The notes under the pieces: model-generated | What the model saw: the letters and a program-made list of their open reading frames with translations, nothing else | Database searches by the model: none | Told to the model about the DNA's origin: nothing | Assembly: GCA_001800135.1 (NCBI GenBank) | Contig: MGUU01000014.1 | Coordinates: 1 to 64,000, forward strand | Source: Elusimicrobia bacterium RIFCSPLOWO2_02_FULL_39_32 | Lineage (GTDB): Bacteria; Elusimicrobiota; Elusimicrobia; 2-02-FULL-39-32 | DNA: 64,000 nt | Direction of reading: 5' to 3' | Shown here: one piece after another, positions 36,373 to 43,988 of the stretch | How the letters are laid out: each line of letters opens with the position of its first letter | How positions within the stretch are numbered: position 1 is the stretch's first letter | Made by a program: the position numbers and the translations under genes

Positions 36373-37263
36373 ATGAAAAAAGCATTGGTCTTTGGAGGCT
36401 CAGGATTCCTCGGGAGTTATGTAGCGGATGAGTTGAGTTTAAAAGAATATGAAGTCACCATTTTTGATAGAAGGGAATCCATCTATCTTAAAAAAAATCA
36501 AAAATTTATACTGGGGGATGTATTAGATTTTAACTTAGTGAACAAATCTTTAAAAGGGTTCGATGTAGTTTATAATTTTGCGGGATTGGCGGATATTAAC
36601 GTGGCGATGGTAAAGCCCCTGGAAGCGATTAAACTGAATATTTTAGGGAATACCCATGTGCTTGAAGCCTGCAAAAATAATTCCATTAAACGTTTTATAT
36701 ACGCCAGCTCCGCCTATGCCTTTTCTTCAAAAGGTTCCTTCTACGGAGTTAGCAAACATGCCTGCGAAAGGATTACGGAAGAATACGCCAACCAGTTTGA
36801 ATTAAAGTACACCATTGTCCGGTACGGCTCTGTATATGGAGAACGGGCAGATGATCAAAACCGCATCTACCGGTTGGTTCGCCAAGCGCTCACAGAAGGC
36901 AAAATTACGTTCAAAGGCAATGGGGATGAAGAGCGCGAATATATCCATGCGCGAGATGCCGCTGCCTTAAGCGTGGAGATTCTGGCTGATCAATATATCA
37001 ATCAGCATATCATGCTTACAGGTTTTGAGCGTTTTAAGTATAAGGAACTGCTGAACATGATCAAAGAAATGCTGAATGACTCGGTTAAGATTGAATTTCT
37101 AAACGAAGACTATAAAGGCCATTATGTGATTACCCCTTATTCCTTTATCCCTACCACAAGCCGTAAAATGGTTAACAACCCTTACATTGATATGGGGCAA
37201 GGACTCCTGGAAATCGTGAAAAAAATTCATGAAGAATCGAAAGAGGACGAGAAAAACAAATGA
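36373..37263 (+). CDS. Extended SDR, nucleotide-sugar epimerase/dehydratase-like
   Basis: It has the NAD(P)-binding start LVFGGSGFLGSYVADEL, ASSAYAFSSKGS and the catalytic Y-x-x-x-K in FYGVSKHACER. The middle part (VRYGSVYGERADDQNR) is typical of extended nucleotide-sugar enzymes. The product cannot be told from sequence. It overlaps the next gene by 4 bases (ATGA) and belongs to the eight-gene operon. Confidence 0.85.
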   Translation: MKKALVFGGSGFLGSYVADELSLKEYEVTIFDRRESIYLKKNQKFILGDVLDFNLVNKSLKGFDVVYNFAGLADINVAMVKPLEAIKLNILGNTHVLEACKNNSIKRFIYASSAYAFSSKGSFYGVSKHACERITEEYANQFELKYTIVRYGSVYGERADDQNRIYRLVRQALTEGKITFKGNGDEEREYIHARDAAALSVEILADQYINQHIMLTGFERFKYKELLNMIKEMLNDSVKIEFLNEDYKGHYVITPYSFIPTTSRKMVNNPYIDMGQGLLEIVKKIHEESKEDEKNK

Positions 37264-38423
37264 TTAAATACTACATGGCTGAAGACACCATTGACCGTAA
37301 AGATATTCAAAAATTAATCGGCTGGCTAAAAACCAATCCTCGCTTAACCAAAGGCAAACTTACTCTTGAGTTTGAATCAAAATGGAGACAATGGTTGGGA
37401 TCTAAATATTCTGTTTTCTGCAATTCTGGATCATCGGCAAATTTATTAATGTTCTACACCCTTCTTCTTTCAGGACGCGTAAAAAATAAAAAAGTTGTTG
37501 TTCCAAGCGTGGGATGGGTCACTTCCATCGCTCCCGCCATCCAATTTGGATTCAAACCCATCATGTGCGAAGCAGATCCGGACACATTTGGACTTGATCT
37601 CAATCATCTGGAATCCATTTTAAAGAAGCATCACCCAAGCACAGTGTTATTGGTGCAAGTGCTAGGCGTTCCACATAAAATGAAAGAAATGATGGCATTA
37701 AAGAAAAAATATGGTTTTATTTTGTTGGAAGATGCCTGTGCAGCGATCGGCGCTTCTTATCAAGGAAAGAAGGTAGGTTCATTTGGGGATATGGGTAGCT
37801 TTTCATTTTATTTTGGCCACCAGATGTCCACAATCGAGGGTGGCATGGTTTCCACAAATGATAAAAATCTACAAAATATTTTATTGATGTTGCGCAGCCA
37901 TGGCTGGAGCAAAGACCTTGATAATGCCTCTCACAAATCTTTAGTCCGTAAATACAAAGTTGATGATTTTCATACCCCTTTTGTTTTCTATGAACCTGGT
38001 TTTAATCTGCGCGCAACGGATTTAAATGCTTTTTTAGGTATTGGTCAGATGGAAAAACTAAATTGGATTATTTCCAGACGTCAGGAAAACCATTTACGTT
38101 ACAAACAACATTTGGCAGAGAAATTTTACATTCAAAAACCGGAAAAAGACTCAGTGATTTGTTCCATTCATTTTGGCATGCTTGCTAAAGACATTCAACA
38201 AAGACGAACCATCGTGAATGCGCTGGTTAAAAATGGGATTGAAACCCGAATATTTTCAGCTGGAAATCTTGGACTGCACCCCTTCTGGGTTACGCGTTAC
38301 GGCAAAGCCAGCTTTCCAGTTGCAGACCGCATTCACCATTGTGGTTTATTCCTTCCCAATAATCCCTCTTTAAAATTAAGGGACGTTGATTTTATTTCAA
38401 AAGTTGTTTTAAACGCCGCATGA
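37260..38423 (+). CDS. DegT-family sugar 3-dehydratase-like enzyme with His in place of PLP lysine
   Basis: A full DegT/DnrJ/EryC1 fold: CNSGSSANLLMF, VLLVQVLGVPHKMKE, LLEDACAAIGASYQGKK. At the site where ArnB in this window has FHPIKNMTTGEGG, this protein has FYFGHQMSTIEGG, so the PLP Schiff-base lysine is His. That substitution is known in 3-dehydratases making 3,6-dideoxysugars: ColD for GDP-colitose and RfbH/E1 for CDP sugars. It lacks the iron-sulfur Cys cluster of RfbH, so ColD is the closer model. It overlaps both neighbours by 4 bases; the next gene is GDP-fucose-synthase-like, as in GDP-colitose synthesis. Confidence 0.88.
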   Translation: MIKYYMAEDTIDRKDIQKLIGWLKTNPRLTKGKLTLEFESKWRQWLGSKYSVFCNSGSSANLLMFYTLLLSGRVKNKKVVVPSVGWVTSIAPAIQFGFKPIMCEADPDTFGLDLNHLESILKKHHPSTVLLVQVLGVPHKMKEMMALKKKYGFILLEDACAAIGASYQGKKVGSFGDMGSFSFYFGHQMSTIEGGMVSTNDKNLQNILLMLRSHGWSKDLDNASHKSLVRKYKVDDFHTPFVFYEPGFNLRATDLNAFLGIGQMEKLNWIISRRQENHLRYKQHLAEKFYIQKPEKDSVICSIHFGMLAKDIQQRRTIVNALVKNGIETRIFSAGNLGLHPFWVTRYGKASFPVADRIHHCGLFLPNNPSLKLRDVDFISKVVLNAA

Positions 38424-39349
38424 GTTCTTCCGTCCTTGTTACTGGTGGAAACGGATTGATTGGGAATGCGTTAAAAAAAATTTTGCCTGATGCAATATAT
38501 ATAACCCGCAAAGATGGCGATTTTACAGACATCTGTCAGGTAAAAAAAATATTTAAAAAGGTACGGCCAGTTACTGTTTTTCATTTAGCAGCAAAGGTTG
38601 CAGGCGTGAAGACAAATGCGGAAAAAAATGCAGAAATGCTTGCGGTCAACGTGCAAATCAATACAAATGTTTTAAGCATGGCCCGGGAATTTGGGGTTCA
38701 GAAATTAGTAACTCTACTTTCCACCTGCGCTTTCCGTGAACGACCTGAAAACCCTCCCAGTGAAAAAGATGTTCATGTAGGCATGCCCTATGCGGGTAAT
38801 TTAGGATATGGCAGCGCTAAACGGCTTTTGGATTTGCAGATCGGATTATTAAAACAGCAATATGGCTGTAATTTTACAAGCATTACCCCAGCCACTGTTT
38901 TTGGGCCATTCGATAATTGGGATATTAATGATGGACATGTAATGGCAGCGTTAATTCATAAATGTTATCTGGCAAAACGCAACAATGAACCTTTTCATAT
39001 CTGGGGCAGTGGCGCTGCGGTACGACAATTTATATTTTCTTATGATGTTGCCCATATTTTATTCGAGGTTTTAAAAAATTATAATGATTCGGAAACCTTA
39101 ATTGTGTCTCCGATGGAGGGAATTTCCATTCGTGAACTTGTAGAAATGATCACGCAAGTTATGGATTTTAAAGGCCCTGTAATTTACGATCAAACTAAGC
39201 CTGAGGGCGCTGCTGCAAGGTTACTGAACAACGCAAAATTTAAAACTTTGTTTCCAAATTTTAAATTCACTCCATTGAAGGATGCCCTGCAAACTACAGT
39301 TCAATGGTTTGTGGAAAATTATTCTAACGCAAGAGGAATTATAGCATGA
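38420..39349 (+). CDS. SDR resembling GDP-L-fucose/GDP-colitose synthase
   Basis: The N-terminus is VLVTGGNGLIGNALKK, and the segment VFHLAAKVAGVKTNAEKN follows the GDP-L-fucose synthase (WcaG/Fcl) pattern, as do LLSTCAFRE, YGSAKRLLDLQ (Y-x-x-x-K) and the ATVFGPFDNWDINDGHVMAALI region. The enzyme would epimerise and reduce a 4-keto-6-deoxysugar. Paired with the His-type DegT enzyme it resembles the ColC/ColD step of colitose synthesis. GMD and ManC are not seen in the window, so the GDP donor is assumed. Confidence 0.85.
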   Translation: MSSSVLVTGGNGLIGNALKKILPDAIYITRKDGDFTDICQVKKIFKKVRPVTVFHLAAKVAGVKTNAEKNAEMLAVNVQINTNVLSMAREFGVQKLVTLLSTCAFRERPENPPSEKDVHVGMPYAGNLGYGSAKRLLDLQIGLLKQQYGCNFTSITPATVFGPFDNWDINDGHVMAALIHKCYLAKRNNEPFHIWGSGAAVRQFIFSYDVAHILFEVLKNYNDSETLIVSPMEGISIRELVEMITQVMDFKGPVIYDQTKPEGAAARLLNNAKFKTLFPNFKFTPLKDALQTTVQWFVENYSNARGIIA

Positions 39350-40284
39350 ATTCAAAAGTATTCATTACCGGCGGCGCCGGATATCTTGGATCAGTTATGG
39401 TCCCAACCTTTCTTGAAAATGGGCATCATGTTACGGTGCTGGACAGCTTTATATTCAGGCAAAACAGTTTATTGAACTGTTGTGCGAACAAAAATTTTGA
39501 AATAGTCCGAGGCGATTGCAGGGATGAAAGATTGTTAAAAGAGCTTACCAAAGATAAAGATTTTATAATTCCTTTAGCAGCCTTGGTTGGCGCTCCTCTC
39601 TGTGATCTGGATAAGGAGAACGCTCAGAGCGTAAATGTGGGAGCTGTTAAAAAACTCTGCCAAATTCTTTCTAAATCTCAAAAAATTCTTTATCCCACCA
39701 CCAATAGTGGATATGGAATCGGTGAAAAAGATAAATATTGTACGGAAGAAACCCCCTTAAAGCCCATTTCATTCTATGGCATTGTAAAAGCAGAAGCAGA
39801 AAAAATTATTTTAGACCGGGAAAATTCCATTAGTTTTAGATTAGCCACTGCGTTTGGCGCATCCCCTCGCATGCGCATGGATCTGCTGGTAAATGATTTT
39901 GTTTATCGCGCGGTTACGGATCATGCCGTGGTTATTTTCGAAGGGCATTTTAAAAGAAACTATATCCATATCCGTGACATTGCAAAAGCGTTTCTTCATG
40001 GGATGACTCATTTCAACCAGATGAAAAATAAACCGTATAATCTGGGTCTAGAGGACGCAAACCTTTCAAAAATTGAATTATGCAAGCTGATTCAAAAAAT
40101 AATTCCTTCTTTTGTTTATATTGAATCTCCAATAGGGGAAGATCCAGACAAGAGGGATTATATTGTTTCCAACCAACGCATTCTATCTACTGGATACCAA
40201 CCTGAAAATACGATTGAATCTGGAATTAAAGAACTGATCAAGTGCTACACGATTATTAGAAAAAATCAATATGCTAATTACTAA
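39346..40284 (+). CDS. Extended SDR, nucleotide-sugar epimerase-like
   Basis: It starts VFITGGAGYLGSVMVPTFLENGHHV with NAD-binding glycines, then PLAALVGAPLCDLD, YPTTNSGYGIG and the Y-x-x-x-K motif in FYGIVKAEAEK. An ISFRLATAFGASPRMRMDLLVNDF region resembles enzymes acting on NDP-hexoses. It is the last gene of the 32-40 kb operon, overlapping the previous gene by 4 bases. The substrate is unknown. Confidence 0.85.
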   Translation: MNSKVFITGGAGYLGSVMVPTFLENGHHVTVLDSFIFRQNSLLNCCANKNFEIVRGDCRDERLLKELTKDKDFIIPLAALVGAPLCDLDKENAQSVNVGAVKKLCQILSKSQKILYPTTNSGYGIGEKDKYCTEETPLKPISFYGIVKAEAEKIILDRENSISFRLATAFGASPRMRMDLLVNDFVYRAVTDHAVVIFEGHFKRNYIHIRDIAKAFLHGMTHFNQMKNKPYNLGLEDANLSKIELCKLIQKIIPSFVYIESPIGEDPDKRDYIVSNQRILSTGYQPENTIESGIKELIKCYTIIRKNQYANY

Positions 40285-40305
40285 AGTTAAGTCTCATAAA
40301 AAAAG

Positions 40306-40662
40306 TTGACTTTGAACTTTAAAAATAAAATAATTTTTTATTTACTTCCATTTCTATTGAGCGGATGCGGCATACTCTATACCAATGTCCATGTTCCCAG
40401 AGCCTACCGCTCAGCTACTCCCGGGGATGTAGAAGCAAGCCAAAATGATCCAATTGTAACTGGAAAAAGCTGTACCCACTCTTTATTATTTTTATTCGCA
40501 TGGGGGAATGGAGGTTATGCGGCTGCCACAAAAAATGCGCTTAAAAATTACCCGGATGGGATTTTATATGATGTCCAATCCGATAGCCAGCTTAAAAGTG
40601 TGCTGGGACTTTATACCAGACTTTATACGGTTGTAACAGGAAAAGTAGCGAAACGAAAATGA
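40306..40662 (+). CDS. TRL-like family lipoprotein
   Basis: The start is a TTG at 40306 (a second TTG follows 6 bases on), giving a lipoprotein signal with lipobox LLSGCG near residue 22. The mature part follows the TRL-like pattern: TGKSCTHSLLFLFAWGNGGYAAATKNAL and later DVQSDSQLKSVLGLYTRLYTVVTGKVA. TRL proteins are small exported proteins of unknown function. The second TRL-like gene overlaps it by 4 bases. Confidence 0.7.
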   Translation: MTLNFKNKIIFYLLPFLLSGCGILYTNVHVPRAYRSATPGDVEASQNDPIVTGKSCTHSLLFLFAWGNGGYAAATKNALKNYPDGILYDVQSDSQLKSVLGLYTRLYTVVTGKVAKRK

Positions 40663-41129
40663 ACCTCCGCACCCACAAATGGATTATTCTTAAATTAATC
40701 GCTATTCTATTTCTTACTTTTTTAAACGCTCCAGAGCTTTTTGCAGAAAAAGCAAGCTATGAAGCCAGAGCAGGCATGATTAGTTCAGGAGGCTTTGTAT
40801 TATTTTATAATTCCCGCGGACCTCTATCCTATAATACTCTTAGTCCTGGTGAGCTGCCAAAAGAAAGCATGGATTTAGGAGAGGTTCAATGCAAGAGCTG
40901 CCAGCATGGAATATCCATTCCATTTATTTCCTCACTTATCGGGCAAAAAAGCTCAAGTGTCTCCGGCGCTCTGGGAGATGGAAGCTTTAAAAAAGCATTG
41001 TCAAACCTTCTTAGCCAACGCCCGGAACTTCGCGGAATTTACGATGTAAAGATAGATTTTCAAAAGGTGAACATTCTGGGCATTTACCGAAAACTTTGCA
41101 CAGAAGTAACTGCAAGAGGATTTAAATAA
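40659..41129 (+). CDS. Second TRL-like exported protein
   Basis: A signal peptide (LIAILFLTFLNAPELFAEKA) leads into a mature domain that mirrors the previous gene: GEVQCKSCQHGISIPFISSLIGQKSSSVSGALGDGSFKKAL and then IYDVKIDFQKVNILGIYRKLCTEVTARG. It is not a lipoprotein, lacking a lipobox Cys. The two genes probably arose by tandem duplication. They separate the transketolase operon from the rfb genes, and their role is unknown. Confidence 0.65.
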   Translation: MNLRTHKWIILKLIAILFLTFLNAPELFAEKASYEARAGMISSGGFVLFYNSRGPLSYNTLSPGELPKESMDLGEVQCKSCQHGISIPFISSLIGQKSSSVSGALGDGSFKKALSNLLSQRPELRGIYDVKIDFQKVNILGIYRKLCTEVTARGFK

Positions 41130-41209
41130 TCTAATAATGTTTTACTGCGCCTTAAATCACTGATTTTTTATCTCCTATCTATTCCAAATTTCTCGAATGA
41201 AAATTCATA

Positions 41210-41238
41210 TTGCATGGGTTAAGTAATTTGTATATAAT
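41210..41238 (+). promoter_or_regulatory. rfbF promoter, close to leaderless
   Basis: TTGCAT (41210-41215), a 17-base spacer and TATAAT (41233-41238), a good sigma-70 match. The rfbF ATG lies 8 bases after the -10 box and no SD is present, so the mRNA would start about 2 bases before the ATG. Confidence 0.6.
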
Positions 41239-41246
41239 TTAAAAAT

Positions 41247-42044
41247 ATGTTTCAAACAGAAGTAGTTATTCTTTGCGGCGGTAAAGGAACCCGTTTAAGA
41301 GAACAAACTGAAGAAATTCCTAAGCCATTAGTTGAAATTGGGGGTATGCCAATTGTTTGGCATATTATGAAATCCTATGCCCACTACGGTTTTAAAAATT
41401 TTGTTCTCTGTTTAGGATATAAAGGCGAAAAGATTAAAGATTTTTTTATTAATTTTTACTATCGGGCTAAAACAGATTTTGTCATAGAAAATGGACAGTA
41501 TCAATCGTTGCGAATATCAAACAACCCTAAAAGTAATGATGTTTATGATTGGAAAATTATTTTTGCAGAAACAGGCATTGAAACCAATACTGGCGGCCGA
41601 ATTAAAAAAATTCAACCCTACATTCATCACGAGACATTTTTTGTAACCTATGGAGATGGATTAGCAAACATTAACTTTATTGATCTTTTAAACTATCATA
41701 AAAAACATAAAAAGATTGCAACCATGACTTGTATTCAGCCTTATTCACAATTTGGAATTGTGGAAATTGGAAATAATAATTTAATTAGAAAATATCATGA
41801 AAAACCTAGGATGAAAGAATGGGTCAATGGCGGCTTTTTTGTATTTAATAAGCAAATTTTTTCAATGATTAAAAATGAAGATATATTGGAACAAGAACCT
41901 ATGAGACGTTTGGAAGAAAAAAAACAAATTGTTGGATATCCTTTTGACAAATTTTGGGCATGCATGGATACTTATAAAGATTCACAAAAATTAAATGATC
42001 TGTGGAATAGTTCTAACCCACCTTGGAAAATCTGGAATGAATAA
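41247..42044 (+). CDS. rfbF: Glucose-1-phosphate cytidylyltransferase
   Basis: It makes CDP-glucose from CTP and glucose 1-phosphate, the first step to CDP-3,6-dideoxyhexoses. The nucleotidyltransferase start ILCGGKGTRLREQTEEIPKPLVEIGG is plain, and FFVTYGDGLANINF (metal-binding Asp) and MKEWVNGGFFVFNK are typical of RfbF. At 265 residues it is of normal length. It is the first gene of an operon with rfbG, an SDR and rfbH; the next gene overlaps by 8 bases. Confidence 0.95.
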   Translation: MFQTEVVILCGGKGTRLREQTEEIPKPLVEIGGMPIVWHIMKSYAHYGFKNFVLCLGYKGEKIKDFFINFYYRAKTDFVIENGQYQSLRISNNPKSNDVYDWKIIFAETGIETNTGGRIKKIQPYIHHETFFVTYGDGLANINFIDLLNYHKKHKKIATMTCIQPYSQFGIVEIGNNNLIRKYHEKPRMKEWVNGGFFVFNKQIFSMIKNEDILEQEPMRRLEEKKQIVGYPFDKFWACMDTYKDSQKLNDLWNSSNPPWKIWNE

Positions 42045-43035
42045 TTCTGAACAAACGCTAAAACAAAAATTTTGGAAAAATAAAAACGTTTTCGTCACAG
42101 GAGCTAATGGATTTTTAGGATCCTGGATTTGTTCAAGGTTAGTTAATTATGGATCGCATGTTATAGGGCTTGAGAGAGATTTTTTTTCAAATTCTTATCT
42201 AGTTCTTACAGAAACAGACAAAAAAATTGATCTGATTACTGGTTGTCTTGAGGATTATCATTTAGTAGAAAGAATATTAAATGAGTTTGACATTAATATT
42301 TGTTTTCATCTAGGAGCTCAACCCATCGTGATTACTGCAAACCGGTTTCCACTTTCAACTTTTGAATCAAATATTAGAGGAACTTGGAACTTACTGGAAG
42401 CGATCCGACGAAACGGCAAGATAGAAAGAGTGGTTGTAGCCTCCAGCGATAAAGCCTATGGATCTAAGGAAAAAATGCCCTATACAGAACAATCTTCTTT
42501 AGAAGGTATGAATCCTTATGATTTTTCTAAAACCTGCACTGATTTATTGGCGCAATTGTATTTTAAATCTTATGGTCTGCCAATTGGCATCGCACGATGT
42601 GGTAATTTTTTTGGTCCGGGGGACTTAAACTATTCCAGAATCGTACCTGGCACAATTAGATCGTTGATTAACAATGAAAATCCTATTATTAGAAGTGATG
42701 GAAATTACATGAGAGACTATTTTTATATTGAAGATGTCGTGGATGCTTATCTAGTTTTGGCTGAACAATTGCATCGCGTGAGAGGCGAAGCATTTAATTT
42801 TGGCACAGAAAAACCAATTTCTGTAAAAACAATTGTTAAAAAGATAATTAGTATTTCTGAAAAAACTCAACTTAAACCAATTATTTTAAACAATAGTTCT
42901 GGTGAAATCAAAATACAATACCTTTCCTGTAAAAAAGCTTATAATGTCTTGCGCTGGAAATTTAAAACTCCTCTGGAGGATGCGCTCCAGACTACTTACA
43001 AATGGTATGAGAATTTATCTTCCAGCACTTCATGA
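42037..43035 (+). CDS. rfbG: CDP-glucose 4,6-dehydratase
   Basis: I use the ATG at 42037 (overlap 8 bases with rfbF), because the track start at 41995 lies inside rfbF and adds an unrelated leader. The enzyme converts CDP-glucose to CDP-4-keto-6-deoxyglucose. RfbG features: NVFVTGANGFLGSWICS (NAD binding), CFHLGAQPIVITANRFPL, VASSDKAYGSKEKMPYTE and NPYDFSKTCTDLLAQ (Y-x-x-x-K), then GNFFGPGDLNYSRIVPG. Its product is the substrate of RfbH. Confidence 0.94.
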   Translation: MNNSEQTLKQKFWKNKNVFVTGANGFLGSWICSRLVNYGSHVIGLERDFFSNSYLVLTETDKKIDLITGCLEDYHLVERILNEFDINICFHLGAQPIVITANRFPLSTFESNIRGTWNLLEAIRRNGKIERVVVASSDKAYGSKEKMPYTEQSSLEGMNPYDFSKTCTDLLAQLYFKSYGLPIGIARCGNFFGPGDLNYSRIVPGTIRSLINNENPIIRSDGNYMRDYFYIEDVVDAYLVLAEQLHRVRGEAFNFGTEKPISVKTIVKKIISISEKTQLKPIILNNSSGEIKIQYLSCKKAYNVLRWKFKTPLEDALQTTYKWYENLSSSTS

Positions 43036-43988
43036 ATGTAGGATTTACTACCTCATTAAAAGGTCAAAACATTCTTGTTACTGGCGGAAGTGGATTTATC
43101 GGGTCGCATCTTATATCCTTTCTTTCTTCACAAGATGCAAAAGTCCATGCACTGATTTTTTCTAGAGAAGCCAACGCTCAAAATTTATGGAAGTTTAAAA
43201 CCAAGTCTATTAAATATTACAAATGCTCTCTTTTAAATTTTCGTGATTTAAATACAATTGTTAAATTTATAAAACCTGTAAAAATTATTCATTTAGGTTC
43301 TCTTGTTGATCTAAATCGTTCTTTTCAAATAGCGAGGCGGGTGATTCATACTAATATCGAAGGAACTCTCAATTTATTGGAATCTCTGCGCAATGTTCCT
43401 TTTGATTTATTTGTATATGCAAGCAGCGTAGAAGTTTATGGGAATGGTCCAATTCCATTTAGAGAAAACCAGAGAGAAGTTCCACCTTCTCCCTATGCTA
43501 TCTCAAAGTTAGCTGGAGAACATTTTATAAATTTCTATTCTAAAATTTATAATTACCCCATTTCAATTTTAAGACTATCTACTTGTTATGGCCCAGGACA
43601 AAATAAAAATAAGTTAATCCCTAGTATTATCAAATCCGCGTTAGCTTCTAGACCAATTAAGGTCGGCCAAACGAATCAGAACAGGAACTTTATTTATATT
43701 AAGGATTTAATAAAAGCCATGGGTAAAGTTTTAGTAAAACCAAAAGCAATTAATGAAATCTTAAATATAGGGAATGAGGAATCTATCTCAATAGAAAAAA
43801 TAATCGAATCCATTAAAATTTTAACAGGATCAAATTCTCTTGTGTTAGCCGGAAGTGTTCCAAATAGAGAGCAAGAAATACAAAATTGGGACATCAGTAC
43901 TGTTAAAACAAAAAAAATTTTAGGGTGGAAAGCATCCACGCCTTTAAAAAAAGGACTTAAAGAAACAATATCATGGTATCAAGGGTAA
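43032..43988 (+). CDS. SDR, probable CDP-dideoxyhexose 4-reductase (paratose/abequose synthase role)
   Basis: It has the SDR start NILVTGGSGFIGSHLISFL, IIHLGSLVDLNRS, YASSVEVYGNG and the catalytic PYAISKLAGEHF (Y-x-x-x-K). It sits between rfbG and rfbH, where Salmonella and Yersinia have the CDP-paratose or CDP-abequose synthase, so a 4-keto reductase role is likely. Sequence alone only shows an extended SDR. It overlaps rfbG by 4 bases and rfbH by 16. Confidence 0.8.
   Translation: MNVGFTTSLKGQNILVTGGSGFIGSHLISFLSSQDAKVHALIFSREANAQNLWKFKTKSIKYYKCSLLNFRDLNTIVKFIKPVKIIHLGSLVDLNRSFQIARRVIHTNIEGTLNLLESLRNVPFDLFVYASSVEVYGNGPIPFRENQREVPPSPYAISKLAGEHFINFYSKIYNYPISILRLSTCYGPGQNKNKLIPSIIKSALASRPIKVGQTNQNRNFIYIKDLIKAMGKVLVKPKAINEILNIGNEESISIEKIIESIKILTGSNSLVLAGSVPNREQEIQNWDISTVKTKKILGWKASTPLKKGLKETISWYQG

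Noticed and set aside
37260-38423. Calling this DegT-fold protein an ordinary aminotransferase
   Set aside because: The PLP lysine is replaced by His, which points to a dehydratase of ColD type.
41154-41169. AT-only mini hairpin with T-run (AAATC/GATTT)
   Set aside because: A 5-bp AT-rich stem is too weak to call a terminator, despite its place after the TRL genes.
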